DNA of 64,000 nt. Origin: Cristatella mucedo. Taxonomy: Eukaryota > Bryozoa > Phylactolaemata > Cristatellidae. The notes beneath the pieces were generated by a model that saw nothing but the letters and a program-made list of their open reading frames with translations, made no database searches and had not been told where the DNA came from. The position numbers and the translations under genes are program-made. The DNA lies in the NCBI GenBank assembly GCA_009760855.2, contig WPIO01000114.1:125001-189000 (forward strand), read 5' to 3'. Positions 24,440 through 35,261 of the stretch are shown one piece after another (position 1 is the first letter of the stretch; the number at the start of each line of letters is the position of its first letter).

Positions 24440-24860
24440 CGAACTGCGCCTCTGCTACAGGAAGCAGCAGTTTCTTCAGCGGGAAGTCAGTCGGTTCCCG
24501 CCGGGTTCTGGCAATAGAACACTGTATGGCTGTCTTTTCTCCAATGTAAAGCTTACAAACATACCTGAATTAATAAGTTAAAAAAGTAAAACTTCACTTT
24601 TACATAATGTTAATAGTGTATGAGAAATTCTAGCCAGCTTGCATCCGTTGTTCAATCTCTTTTCATGAGTTTTCCTTCGGGGATAGCGCACATGAAATGT
24701 ACGCTATCCCCGAAAGGCATGCCAGAGTGTGCTTTACTGGCGTCGGACATTTTAACAGACGCTTTCTTCGACTGCTTTTCACTCTTGTCTTGCATAAATT
24801 GTCTTCTCGCGTTGCAAAATGCATTTTCTGTGTGCAAGTAACTTCACGGTGCCATGTCGA
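24440..24860 (-). repeat. Segment duplicated at 33115-33545, possible unknown exon
   Basis: Shares an ordered set of landmarks with 33115-33545: AGCAGCAGTTTCTTCAG near 24466, GGTTCCCGC, then about 330 bp on a minus-strand frame with QDKSEKQSKKASVKMSDASK and AHSGMPFGD. The partner reads QDKSNESLRE and AYFGMPITD at the same spacing. Conservation at protein level (MxxEN, QDKS, GMPxxD) suggests an exon of an unknown gene or a dispersed element. Confidence 0.45.
24676..24714. repeat. Perfect 13-bp hairpin
   Basis: TTCGGGGATAGCG (24676-24688) pairs exactly with CGCTATCCCCGAA (24702-24714). The 13-nt loop itself can form ACAT/ATGT. It lies within the duplicated segment but is absent from the 33 kb partner. 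Confidence 0.85.
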
Positions 24861-24982
24861 CAAAATATGACTTTTAGCTATTTTCTCACTCTGCAAATAT
24901 ATAAACGAAAATGTTTGTTTACTGAATTGTACACTTCCTTGAATAATGTTGTATAGTTTAATTTACAAAGATGTAATACGAA

Positions 24983-25045
24983 AAAGAAATGGAGTACTCT
25001 GAGGGTGCTATGAAAATTGTTAATTATTACTGTTATTATTAATTT
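24983..25045 (+). mobile_element. Family A-like LINE tail fragment
   Basis: AAGAAATGGAGTACTCTGAG, GGTGCTATGAAAATTG and an ATTATTACTGTTATTATTAA tail: a very short truncated insertion. Confidence 0.6.
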
Positions 25046-25049
25046 GTAC

Positions 25050-25780
25050 TCTGCATTTTAATTGTATCTTAACTAAGAGTGAGAGTGAAATGTTTTTATT
25101 CGGAGCCCCAGTAAATCTGTCTCTTTTTCCTGTGGGCTTTTGGTGCTAACTTCTAAACGATTCAGCCCAAGTTACTAACAGGGTTCCGACAAACAATAGG
25201 TCATTAGTGCCTTCTTAAATTTGGATTGTTAATAATAGCACTGTATAAGACTAACCATTATTTTTATTATTATGCTGTGCAGCAGAATGATTGGCTCTGT
25301 TTGTTATGCCAATCATTGATGGTTGCTGCGAGGTGGATGGCTTTCCCACCTCCCAAATTCTCGGGTTTGATTATTTCCCTTCGCTTTCGGTCAACTTGGT
25401 AAAAACTCTTGCTATCGCGCCGTTACTTTTAAGTCTGCCCCGCCATGTGTACGTTTATTTCCTTGATATATTGTAACTGTCAAATTCATTTTGGTATGGA
25501 TTTCAAGCCGTGTATATCAACCAACTTCCTGTGGTTACGGAGGTGTTACGTTTGCTGAATCAAAATATTAGAAAAGAAAAAGGAGTTCCTCTACCGATTG
25601 AATTGTTCACTGCATTTGATACGGACTGGCTTTTTTATTTTCTGCGAGAGATATCTGTTTGATGAGAGATCTGTCGGATAATAGCACGCACTATTATATC
25701 ATACTTCCCAGACTATTTAGCTAAAATCCTTATTTCACTTAAGTTGATGTGATTTTGCCTCTAACCGACCACAAATCCTT
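25050..25780. other. Unassigned stretch
   Basis: AT-rich. No exon, repeat or RNA gene recognised. Confidence 0.5.
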
Positions 25781-25784
25781 TGTA

Positions 25785-25900
25785 AATCATGTATCTAGAA
25801 TCCGTGCGCCCAAAACTTGGAACTCGCTTCCCACTAAAAGCATGGCATCCGTTATTTGAGAAGACTTTTCCTGATCCAAATAGGTTAGATGTTGTCCGCG
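25785..25900 (+). pseudogene. Small diverged LINE fragment
   Basis: Plus strand reads RIRAPKTWNSLPTKSMASV, matching the conserved [10 protein letters not shown] passage near the C-terminus of CR1/L2-type polyproteins. Confidence 0.5.
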
Positions 25901-26144
25901 CGAATCATTCTGTGTGAGCTCAAGCCTGTAGAAATCTTGCATATTCTCACTATCAGTTTAGATGCTGCCAATTAAGCGATAAAAATGCTTAGAAATAAAT
26001 TTACTTATGATGCAATACCAATTTTTGATTATATTTGCAATTTTTATCAAGCTTTTAATTGCATCCCAGTGTGCTTTGCTTGCTCTTGCTCTCTTGATTT
26101 TTCGTTGATAGATATTAAAAGTTAATCGTGGTCATGTTTTCATC

Positions 26145-26262
26145 GCGGCAGAAGAGCCTTGACCGCTACGGCTCGCCTGCGGCAGCTACCCATCGCCTGA
26201 GCAGCTGAGCAGGTAAATAAAAAATGTCTCCAGCAGGACTCGAACCAACTACGTAGGTTGCG
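26145..26262 (-). mobile_element. SINE1 remnant (reverse)
   Basis: CGGCAGAAGAGCCTTGACCG, then CAGCAGGACTCGAACCAACT (reverse B box), matching the reverse complement of SINE1 with divergence. Confidence 0.5.
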
Positions 26263-27747
26263 AAGTGCTGGTGCCGTTTCTCCGGTGCTAATACCGGTGG
26301 CTAAGTTCAAGGTCGTTTGCTCACTGAACCAGGAAAGCCGCTTAAGCTGCTTTGAGCTCTTTATGGGACACGAAGTTTACGTCTGCCAGCTTAGCGGCTA
26401 CTTATCGCTCAGGCATATGATCCAGGAACGGACGAAGGCAGGAAGGTTGGAGCGGCCGGATATCAGCTGATGACTGGTGACTTGTCATGCTACGCATTCC
26501 TTCAGCATGTCTACCGTTGACAGTGCCTGGCTATTGAAAGGTCTGCACTTTCCTTGGCCTAATCCTGGCCACGCCCTTGCCGCCGCTGCTTTGCAGAACT
26601 TCAGACAGACCTCCATTTAGTACATATCGAAGTGCTATACAGCCTTTCCTTTGTTCTGCTAGTTCGTTCTGGACCCTGACATTCCGCTACTTCCTGTGCA
26701 TTGTCTACAGCTTGCCTGGTGCCTTCAAGTGGTCACTGTACTCGCGACACCAACTTGTACGCCGAATGGCTATCCCCGAGCGCGGCGGCTACAGCAAGCA
26801 GAATCTCTGCGCCATCTTTCGTCGTGGTGAGGAGCAGTTGGAGGACTAAAGGGCTTTAGAGCAACACACGTGGGTTTACATGGCTGTCTAGGGACCAAAA
26901 TTGCGCCGCTTCAGTACGAAATGAGCATCTGCAGTATATAGGGCTACGCGTGTGAGTGTGCGAGTGTTGTGCACGTGAGAGCAGTCGTATACGCAAGAAG
27001 ACGGTGCAGATAGCTAGCATGGCTGCTTAGTGCGAATTGCATGGAGCCGCGCTGGAGCTAGTGGCCTTGTCGACGTCCCACCGGCCGGCCGAATGCGCTT
27101 TTTTCCATAAGCAGATGAAGATATGCAGATGGTTTGTACAGCAGCCACTGCTGAAGGATGTACTAACCGACGCCTGTCGTCACGTCAGACACGTCAGACG
27201 GCGACGAATTTGTCTCCTCACTATTTTTAAGCCTCATTAAATCTTTGTTATTGATTCTTTTGCAGAGAGTTGCAATACGGCTTGACAGAGATTTTTTCGC
27301 ACACGTCGCAATAAAAACAACTTACTATTACAATTAATAGCGATCCAGGTAGCTCTATATGCTTATGCTGTCCTCCGATGTGGTCCCTTACGTCTGCGTA
27401 TGTAACCATATCATATCATAACCATATCATGAAAAGTTTGGCCTATCCAGCCTATGCAAGGTGGGTTGCCTGAAAAAAGCATCCTATGCGGAATGATTCC
27501 CTGCACGCAGGTCAATGTCTAATCGTTGCTTCTGCCGCCGATCGCCCGAGCGCAAGGTACAATCAACTAATTCGACTTGCAATTACGAAAATTGTGGCTG
27601 CGAGCGTTTTAAGGTTTCCTGCTAGACTCCAATGTGTCGCCGGTGATGTCTCAGCCTCTTCTCTCGTTGCAAAAAGCGAGGAAAAGTCACCTGCAAAGCT
27701 GTCGAGGCTCGAGTGTGTATTAAATAGAGGAGATAAATAAATAAATA
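26263..27747. other. Unassigned stretch
   Basis: Open frames up to 90 codons occur (for example 26577-26849 plus) but none shows a known motif. A short CATATCATATCATAACCAT iteration is at about 27407-27428. Confidence 0.4.
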
Positions 27748-27925
27748 AATCCTAGCTGATTAAACAGCCTCTATTTGTATAGCGACAGAAGAGCCTTTAC
27801 GGCTATCACCACCGCTTGCAGTGGCGATAAAGAATCGCCCACCACAGGTATCGAACCCACGACCTCGGGGCCGTGGTCGTGAAAGCAACCGCCTCACCTA
27901 GTGTGTGTGCCGTCACGGCTCACCA
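27748..27925 (-). mobile_element. SINE1 copy
   Basis: Complete reverse-oriented copy: CTGATTAAACAGCCTCTAT tail, GAAGAGCCTTTACGGCTATC body, CAGGTATCGAACCCACGACC B-box region and GTGTGTGTGCCGTCACGGCT head. Flanked by AAATAAATAAATAAA on the tail side. Confidence 0.85.
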
Positions 27926-27929
27926 AATA

Positions 27930-28535
27930 TATACAGATACAGTCAGCCCCGAAAGCGAACGCAGCGGTGTCTTCTACTGAAATGTCACAAGCACGAACTT
28001 GGCTTGCAACGATCCTTTATGTCTATCGCAGTTAGCTGCCGTCAGATCTACTGAAACTGCTTGATGGATGCCTGCGTCTTAGGTACATAGTATGACAGTG
28101 TCTGTCAGGATTAGCACAAGCGGTTTCTTACTTCGTTCATGGAATTCCTTACGCGGCATGCGCGCCCATCGCGAAAATTCCATTCAAATGGTTTACTACC
28201 TCAAGTTGCGAAAAGCCTACCCCGAGTAATAATAGCCGGCTCCGGCTACGACTGAAAAACATCGCGGCTCTGTTGTTGCACTGCACCTGGACTGCTGAGT
28301 CAGTCGCTGTCAACGCCTTTCAGTTATGCGCGTGCACTTTCAGCAAGCTCCAGAAGCTGCCATTAGCGGCTCTTTAACGCACCTCCGAATATCCAATTGG
28401 CCCAGCCTCAGCGTATTCATGTGGGTTATTCATCGTTTCCGTTAGTAATCTGGCTCCTGTCGGTCTTGGAAGGGTAAAGCCACGGAGACGCCCTGGTCGC
28501 TCGTTCCTCTTATGGTCTTGTAGTTTTGATTCGCA
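27930..28535. other. Unassigned stretch
   Basis: No recognised exon or repeat. Confidence 0.4.
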
Positions 28536-28536
28536 C

Positions 28537-28860
28537 AGCAGAGAGAGCCGGCCGATGACCAGCACCAACAGTTTAATACAAGGCACGGAGCCGAAGGGCG
28601 AACGGCTCCTTTCGGCCCTCTACTCCCACTCGACTCCTTCTCTCCCAGGTTGGCGTTCCCTCCTCCCCAATCTCTCCCAACCGCAACTCATCCCGTGAGT
28701 TGGTGGATAAACCACAGCCGTCAGACCGCAGCTGACCACCGGCCTGTCCCTAGGCCACAGCCACCAGCTGTTTGACCCCCAGGTGGTTTAGGGCACTTAC
28801 CGGTCTGCCTGCACTGGCAGTGTGCCGGCGAACCCAGTGTCTATGATCAAATCAAGCATA
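28537..28860 (-). mobile_element. Candidate solo LTR or unknown repeat, copy 1
   Basis: Shares an ordered set of blocks with 37508-37836: CGCACAGCAGAGAG, GCCGATG, CAACAGTTTA, GGAGCC, GGCTCC, CTCGACTCC, ACCACAG. On the minus strand the block with a TTAAAC or AATAAAC poly(A)-like signal lies about 50 nt from the end, as in the R-U5 part of an LTR. Divergence between the two copies is considerable. Confidence 0.45.
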
Positions 28861-29230
28861 TATAGAAACACAAACCACAGCTCTCAAACGTCCAAGCAAG
28901 ATACCATTTCTTCTTGGCCCGATACCGCATCCGTAGCACTTCAAGACCATCCGGACTTACTCTGTCAGCGATGCCACGAGAAAGGACAGTGAAGCAGTTG
29001 ATAGCTGGGGAAACTGGTGAACGAGTATCAGCCGCTCTGTGAGCTGGCTGCAACAGTAATGTCCAAAATTCCTGAGATCATAGATTGGCGACTCTTGTGG
29101 AGTGCCATTATCATTACATGACCACACAAGTTATTTGGTCCCTCGAAGTTTACCCCGTTTATTTAAAGCGTTATTCCACCTGTGAACTACGAAATACAGG
29201 CATATGCATCTAAACACAGCTACATGCCTC
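28861..29230. other. Unassigned spacer
   Basis: Nothing recognised. Confidence 0.4.
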
Positions 29231-29235
29231 CCTTT

Positions 29236-29862
29236 CAGCATGCATTCATGACATCCGCACATTGATGGCAGCAAAGTATGTTAATTTGAATGATGATAAA
29301 GCTTCACTGGCAACCAGTCAAGCAACGAATCGGCTTCAAGGTTTTGTCGCTGACTTTTTGGTCACTTTATTCTTTGGCTCCAGCCTATCTCTCAGATCTA
29401 CTCCCTCACCAGGCCAAGCATAGTACCACCCGCTTTTCAGACTCTAACTGTTTACCCATACCTCGTACAAACCTCAAATCCTTTGGAGACCGTGCCTATA
29501 GTTTGTATGCTCGCAAAGCCTGGAACTCCCTCCCGACTTGCGTCAGAACATCCCTGACTTGACCACATTTAAAAAGAACTTAAAAACGTGCTTATTTAGG
29601 ACAACATTTAGTGGGTCCCTGCGATTCATCCTTCATGTGCTTATGCGTGCTGACATTGCGCAGGCTGCCACTAACCACACTTGTATGCTGACCCTGTGCA
29701 TGCAACCCCTAACGATATCATTCCCATTGTTTATCAAACATAACATTACTGACCATTTTATCGCTTTTCCTTTAGCAGAAAATCTCAGAGCGCCTAGAAA
29801 GAGTGAGTTCTCTGAGGGCTCTTTATCAAGTGTGTTATTATTATTAGTAGTAGTAGTAGCAG
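29236..29862 (+). pseudogene. Family A LINE copy A-6 with internal deletion
   Basis: The head is CATGCATTCATGACATCCGC ... AATGATGATAAAGC, equivalent to bases about 59833-59900 of copy A-12. It jumps directly to CTTCACTGGCAACCAGTCAA (equivalent to about 60290), so roughly 400 bp of RT thumb is missing. The rest runs to the stem-loop and ATTATTATTAG tail. Confidence 0.82.
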
Positions 29863-29904
29863 TAGTAACTTCATCTTTAACTCAATGGTTTCTATTATGA
29901 GTCT

Positions 29905-30015
29905 TTATTGGCAACAGATCAAGAGGACAACTCGAGGAAGTAAGTACAACAGAAATAGCAGCTCATGGCCCTTAGAGGAGTTTCGTAGCCGGAAGCAGAA
30001 AACAAGTTGCTTCAT
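29905..30015 (-). pseudogene. Family B LINE fragment
   Basis: CGAGGAAGTAAGTACAACAG, AATAGCAGCTCATGGCC and AGCCGGAAGCAGAAAACAAG match the reverse complement of the B family 3' coding end at 6000-6080. Confidence 0.5.
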
Positions 30016-30233
30016 TTGTGTTAGAAATGTAGATGGAGTTTTTACACTCAAAAATCGTATAGCAAAAGAATCGGTCAGCGCCGGTTTTTAATCGCCAAGA
30101 AAGAATACATTGGCCTGTGATTTATCAGATGGTACGAGTAGCTGTCACGGCTGGAGCTATTTCAATAGGGGCTTTTTTATAGAGCTCTATTTTAATCATA
30201 CATCAAGATCAAAACAGTTTACTAACATCCGGG

Positions 30234-30262
30234 ATAATAATAATAATAATAATGTACTTGAT
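30234..30262 (-). mobile_element. Minimal LINE tail (TAA)n-GTACTTGAT
   Basis: Six TAA units followed only by TGTACTTGATCA, the first bases of the family A end in reverse. Either an extremely truncated insertion or chance. Confidence 0.3.
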
Positions 30263-30584
30263 CATTTCTACTGTGCAATACAACATTTTCCTTGTTTATT
30301 AACTGATGTATCCTAAGCAATTTGGTGAGCTTCAATCGTATAGGCACTCCTACAAACTTTACTTTTTTGATTAGGAATTTTATTAGCGTGAAGATTACAC
30401 GACCTTTGATGAAAAAAAACAGACTAAAAAGTGTCTTATTGCTCAAACCTAGTCAGGTAAAAACCACAAATGAATACAAACTAACATGCATTTACTCTGA
30501 ATTCATGCAAAACTACCTCTTTTGATGCACTGAAAGGATGTTCTAGATTTATAGCTATACTGCAAATCTCTTCCTAAATGAGAC

Positions 30585-30930
30585 CCCTAAACACTGTCCC
30601 AAAGCCTGGAACTCCCTCCCGACCTGCGTCAGAACATCCCCTGACCTGACCACATTTAAAATAAACATAAAAACACACCATTTAGTGGGTCCCTGTGAAT
30701 TTTCCTTCATGTGCATATGCGTGCTGACACTGTGCATGCTGCCACTAACCACATTAGCATGCTGACCCTGTGCATGTCACCCCTAACTATGTTATTCATT
30801 TTGTTTGTTTATCATGCATGATATTACTCACCCTTCAATTGCATTGCCCTTTGCAGCAAATGTAAAGCGCCAAGAGAGAGATTTAGTTCTCTGAGGGCGC
30901 TTTATCAAGTGCGTTATTATTATTGTTATT
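30585..30930 (+). pseudogene. Family A LINE copy A-7, 3' end only
   Basis: Starts with AAGCCTGGAACTCCCTCCCG, has the 3' UTR, stem-loop and a short ATTATTATTGTTATT tail. Confidence 0.88.
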
Positions 30931-31245
30931 ACTGTCCACTGTCGAGTTTTCGTTGTCCGTCACTTGGCAGCGCTCGCCCAAAGTCAAGTATAACGGCGTG
31001 TAAAGGCGCTTCCCTTGCTCCTCTCTCTCTCTCTCTCTCTGCTCGCTGCCGCGTTCCTTTGACTCAAGGTCAAGGTGAGCATCAAGGGCTTTGATAGACA
31101 TTCTTCGTCATATGTTGGCATAGTTCTTGATGAGAGCCAAACCGAGCTTGACATTGTACATCCCTGCCAGTGCCCGTAAAACCGCGAACCGCTATAATCA
31201 AACTGTCGCAGCTTTCTCTTTACGGTTCATATTCTCTGTGAATGC

Positions 31246-31296
31246 AGTGCAGTCTGTGATCTTCTTTATCATGCAGTCTGTGATCTTCTTTATCAT
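31246..31296. repeat. Tandem duplication of about 25 bp
   Basis: GCAGTCTGTGATCTTCTTTA occurs twice in direct succession (about 31249 and 31274). Confidence 0.8.
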
Positions 31297-31429
31297 TGGT
31301 CCGAAGAAGATATATGTAGTTCGCCTTTGCAGCTGATAGCTTTGGAAAGACAACTTGGTGGTACGAGACAGCCATTGCATCAGCCTATAGAGCCATAGAA
31401 AAATGCTCGATGAGGCCTAACTTAATGGT

Positions 31430-31472
31430 AACAATAATAATAATACACTTGAAAAACCGCCCTCAGAGAACT

Positions 31473-31546
<74 letters not shown>

Positions 31547-32262
31547 GTGCTTTACATTTGCTGCAAGGAAACGCGATCGAATGGTCAGTGGTAGCACGCT
31601 CAATAAACAACAAGAATAGCAAGGTGGTTATGGATGACTTGCACAGGGTCATCATGCAAGTATGGTTAGCGGCAGCATGTACAGCGTCAGCATTCATAAG
31701 CACATAAAGGTTGGATCAGAGACCCATTAAGTGCTGTGGTAAATAGGTGAATCTTTTAGTTTGTTTTTAAATGCGGTCAAGTGAGGAGGTGTCGTGACGG
31801 AAGTTAGGAGTGAGTTCCAGGCTTTGGAAGCATATGAACTAAAGGCAAGGTCTCCAAAGGATTTGAGGTTTGTACGAGGTATAGGTAAACAGCTAGATTC
31901 CAAAAAGCGGTTGGTACGATGATTGGGGAGTAGATCTGATAGGTAGGCTGGCGCCAAAGATTGAAGGAACCTAAAAGTGAGTGACAACACCTTGAAGTGC
32001 ATCCGTTGCTTGACTTGTAGCCAGTGCAGGTCGGCGAGAAGTGGTGCGACGTGGCAACTGTGACGCTCACGACACACAAGCCGACCTGCAGAGTTTTGCA
32101 CCGGCTGTAAGCGCCTGATTACACAGGCCGGTAGACCAGCAAGCAGTGAGTTACAGAAGTCAAGACAAGATGTAACAAATGCATGGACAATCTTAGATGT
32201 CATATCCCTGTCTAAACAAGCCCGAATTTTAGCAATGTTATGTAGCTGAAAGTAGGCACACT
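31430..32262 (-). pseudogene. Family A LINE copy A-8 with expanded (CT)n in its tail stem-loop
   Basis: (TAA) tail at 31430-31444, then the stem-loop whose short CTCTCTCT is expanded to about 65 bp (31480-31544) before the rest of the stem, the 3' UTR and the thumb. The minus-strand frame 32203-31727 gives [14 protein letters not shown]-like, [20 protein letters not shown] and YASKAWNSL. Truncated near 32262. Confidence 0.9.
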
Positions 32263-32311
32263 TTATTTGGATAACTTAACGAGCATCAGTGGCATAGGTA
32301 TCTTCTGACGG

Positions 32312-32593
32312 TCAAACATTGAGCCAAAGAAATCTTGGAATTTTCGTGAAACCGCCTCGACGGCTCATGAGCAATGACACTATTTTCAAGCCTCTAATTG
32401 CCTCACAGCCATAGTCACCCTCAGCAAGGTCAAGGCTCTCAGCAAACATCGTGACACTGGTTGAGTCGTCTTTGAGGTGCACACAGTGAGCGGATATGGA
32501 GAAACGGGTATTTCTTTTTAATATAGAGCAGCCAGGCAGGCGCAGGCTCCTGGATAAACTCTGTGAAAGGCGCCCTGTTAACTGGGATTCCAT
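32312..32593 (-). CDS. Trypsin-like (S1) serine peptidase exon, possibly decayed
   Basis: The minus-strand frame reads GCSILKRNTRFSISAHCVHL, where S1 enzymes have CGGSLI...WVLTAAHC with the catalytic His. It continues DDSTSVTMFAESLDLAEGDY and EAIRGLKIV, matching the SSxxVxxGEHDL...xxVKxI passage. Only the His region is present; no Asp or Ser exon was found in the window. Loss of Trp and one Ala before AHC suggests either a diverged paralogue or a pseudo-exon. Confidence 0.45.
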   Translation of the reverse strand: MESQLTGRLSQSLSRSLRLPGCSILKRNTRFSISAHCVHLKDDSTSVTMFAESLDLAEGDYGCEAIRGLKIVSLLMSRRGGFTKIPRFLWLNV

Positions 32594-32599
32594 TTGACA

Positions 32600-33110
32600 G
32601 CCATAGCCTCAAATAATGTGGTAACGTGGCTCAGGAGCACAGCCCTTCTAGCGTGTTAAAGTAAGTGAGCGAATAGTTGGCGACTCTTTCTGCGGTCTGC
32701 CCTTTTACATTTTTGATCTAACAAGTTCCAGCGCTTGACCCTGGATGTCAGAATGTTAGCATCGGGCTGCACGACCCAGTTTTCTGATCAGATCATTGAG
32801 GTCTTTTCTTGTTGGGAAATTAAGGACTTCTCTCCTCAATCGCATCGTGAACATGAATCTGGATCTGCAGTAACTTTCTCACTGCCGGACTTACTGCTCT
32901 TCCTGAATTTAGCTAATCGCTCTTCGGAGCGGGGGCGGAGAGCACGGAAGGGGGGAAGCTCTGCGTAGCCGGGAGGGCGGGGCGGGAAGCAGGGGGGCCG
33001 CGTAGCTCGGGGAAAGTGAAGCTCGGGGCTCCGCTGTGGTACTGAGGCATGACTGACGTAATATGTGAGATGGAACGTTGGCTCTTGTCGTGCTCTTGCC
33101 ACTTTGAAGT
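32600..33110. other. Unassigned stretch
   Basis: GC-rich around 32930-33030. No supported exon. Confidence 0.4.
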
Positions 33111-33114
33111 TACG

Positions 33115-33545
33115 AAGAGTCCGTCCTGCGGAAGTAGCAGTTTCTTTAGTGATCAGTTGGTTCCCGCAGAACTCTTAAGGTAGAAAACTTCAAAGCTTCT
33201 TTTCTCTCCCTATACAGCTTGTAAATAAATTTACGATAATTCTATAAATTAGAAACTACACTACCTAGTTTAAGGAATAAAATTCCATCTAACTCGTAGT
33301 GATTGCTCAGCTTACTTTAAGAGTTCTCTCGGAGTGTTCCCACGTTAAATTTGGTGCCCATGGCGTGCCTTGATCCGTGATAGGCATCCCGAAGTATGCT
33401 TCGTCTGCCTCGGCGACACCTAAACAGACGCATTCCCGGAGTGATTCGTTACTCTTATCTTGATAAAAATGTCCGTACACAATGCGCGATGAGTTTTCTG
33501 GTTGCATGCAACTTCCTGATGCCACCGCAATCGCATTGGACTAAG
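33115..33545 (-). repeat. Partner of the 24440-24860 duplicated segment
   Basis: AGTAGCAGTTTCTTTAGTG and TTGGTTCCCGCAG at 33140-33175. Then, on the minus strand at 33525-33307, MQPENSSRIVYGHFYQDKSN, ECVCLGVAEADEAYFGMPIT. The frame stays open over 72 codons and aligns residue by residue with the 24 kb copy. Function unknown. Confidence 0.45.
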
Positions 33546-33549
33546 CACA

Positions 33550-34350
33550 ATTTTCTTAGAATTTATTTAAATAAGCTAAAACGTTCGATTACGGAATCTG
33601 TACTGTTACACTTCTATGGACATTGCTTTATAATAAATTTGTTCTCTTACCTCTCACTAGTTCGGCTAACTCGATAAGTGCATCTGGGTGTCGTCAGTGT
33701 GCAGGCGCTAGCCGATTCAGCAGAACCCAGTTACTTATCCGAGATACCCTACACTAGAGCTCACTACCTGCGGACTCGCTTCGCTGAGTCATAGTATAAC
33801 GTCACTACCGAAAAGTGCTAGTCGCCATCTTGCGCGTGACGAACTTTCTCGCTTTAATTAATGGGGATGTATAGATGGGGTCCCGCTTCATACCCCTACA
33901 GCTCTAAGGTGATGGGGCGGGCGGCCTCAGCACTGAACGCCTTCGTTGCTAACTCGCATCCTGTTTTGTAGAGAGAAGGTCGCATGCACTGTAGGCTACT
34001 AGAGCCACCTTCATTTGCCAGAATCCCGCGAGCCGCCAAGGCACTCCTCTCTGTGACCCTTACAGAGAGCGTTGACTGCAAATGTCGAGAGTCAAAGTAG
34101 TTCTCCTCGCCACGACGCTCGGCTCCAATAGTATCTGCCAGCTCTTATAAGCCACCTTCCTTCCGCCCAGTTCGGTTTCCACGTAAATTGCGTTGGACGA
34201 ACATCCTCACGGAAGAAATTGCCTTCTAAGCCCACTTTAGCCAACCCTAGATTCAATGCATGCTATACACTCTCCCGTCATCTTGCTGCTTCGATACCAG
34301 CGAAAACTGACAGACCCGAAGAAATAGACTCTCATTCACGCACGCACAGC
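33550..34350. other. Unassigned stretch
   Basis: No family recognised. The frame 34081-33896 (minus, 61 codons) has no motif I can name. Confidence 0.4.
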
Positions 34351-34360
34351 ACCCACGCAT

Positions 34361-34410
<50 letters not shown>

Positions 34411-34441
34411 ACACTCACACACACACACACATACACACACA

Positions 34442-34480
<39 letters not shown>

Positions 34481-34500
34481 GCACACACACATACACACAC
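34361..34500. repeat. (CA)n interrupted microsatellite
   Basis: About 140 bp of CA with TACACA and GCACA interruptions. Confidence 0.95.
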
Positions 34501-34584
34501 AGGCGTGTGCACAAACACACGCAACGCCTGTGACCATGATGCCTGTAATTCGACATCATTTGCTCAGTCCTTGTGGGTCGTTCT

Positions 34585-34640
34585 TTGCGTGTGTTTGCAT
34601 GCTCACGCTATGCATGCTATTACTGACAAATTGGTACATT
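34585..34640 (+). mobile_element. LINE 3' UTR remnant
   Basis: TTTGCATGCTCACGCTATGC and ATGCTATTACTGACAAATTG resemble the family A UTR. Very short. Confidence 0.35.
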
Positions 34641-34661
34641 CCCTTCGTAACATAAGGAATG

Positions 34662-34836
34662 TGGTGAGCCGTGATGGCACACTAGCTAAGGCGGTTGCTT
34701 TTCACCATCTCGGTCCTCAGGTGGTTGGTTCAAATCCTGTGGTGGACTATTCTTTACCGCCGCTGCAAGCGGTAGCAATAGCCGTAAAGGCTCTTCTGTC
34801 ACTATAAAAAGAGGCTGTTAAATCAGCCAGTATAAA
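34662..34836 (+). mobile_element. SINE1 copy, best-preserved promoter boxes
   Basis: Head GTGAGCCGTGATGGCACACT with A box TGGCACACTAG and B box GGTTCAAATCC (about 34726-34736) in Pol III spacing. The body is CAAGCGGTAGCAATAGCCGT and the end GAGGCTGTTAAATCAGCC. Not a tRNA gene: no acceptor stem closes around the boxes. Confidence 0.88.
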
Positions 34837-34839
34837 TAT

Positions 34840-35255
34840 CTAGAAAGTGGCTTGAATGAAGCCGCTAAAATTCGGGCAGTAGCGGTGATGTGTGACTGCT
34901 ATGCCATTGTCGGCAGACCAGACCAGACCAGACGAGCTGCATAGTTTTATACCGGTTGCAAAAGAATAATTGCACCGGCAGAAGGTCCTGAATAAAGGTA
35001 ATCGCAATAATATTGACACTGTGTTACACACGTGACAGCTAATAATATTAATATGGCTTGACAGTACCGAATTTATGTTAGAAATGAAAACTTGTGTTCG
35101 GGGAACAATCTTACAGTCATTGTTCTCAGCGCGGAATTGTATGCAATGCTTGAATTTCGTATAATGATTAATTCAGATAAAAATACTCATTAAAAGCGGC
35201 TAGATAAAGCCAGAAAATATGTTGTTATTCTATGCGAGCAATTTTGTTTGTTTCA
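34840..35255. other. Unassigned stretch
   Basis: The part at 34920-35000 (AGACCAGACGAGCTGCATAG, TTTTATACCGGTTGCAAAAG) resembles an old LINE thumb segment in reverse, but weakly. Confidence 0.35.
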
Positions 35256-35261
35256 GCGCAA

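Noticed and set aside
26577-26849. 90-codon plus-strand frame
   Set aside because: Looks moderately protein-like but I recognise no family and no splice context; not enough to call a gene.
33820-33846. AAGATGGCGAC on the minus strand as a YY1-type start site with ATG
   Set aside because: The frame stops after seven codons unless a weak GTAGTG donor is used; no downstream exon supports it.
34662-34740. tRNA gene suggested by good A and B boxes
   Set aside because: No closing acceptor stem; the same sequence recurs with a shared 3' body in at least six places, so it is the SINE1 head.
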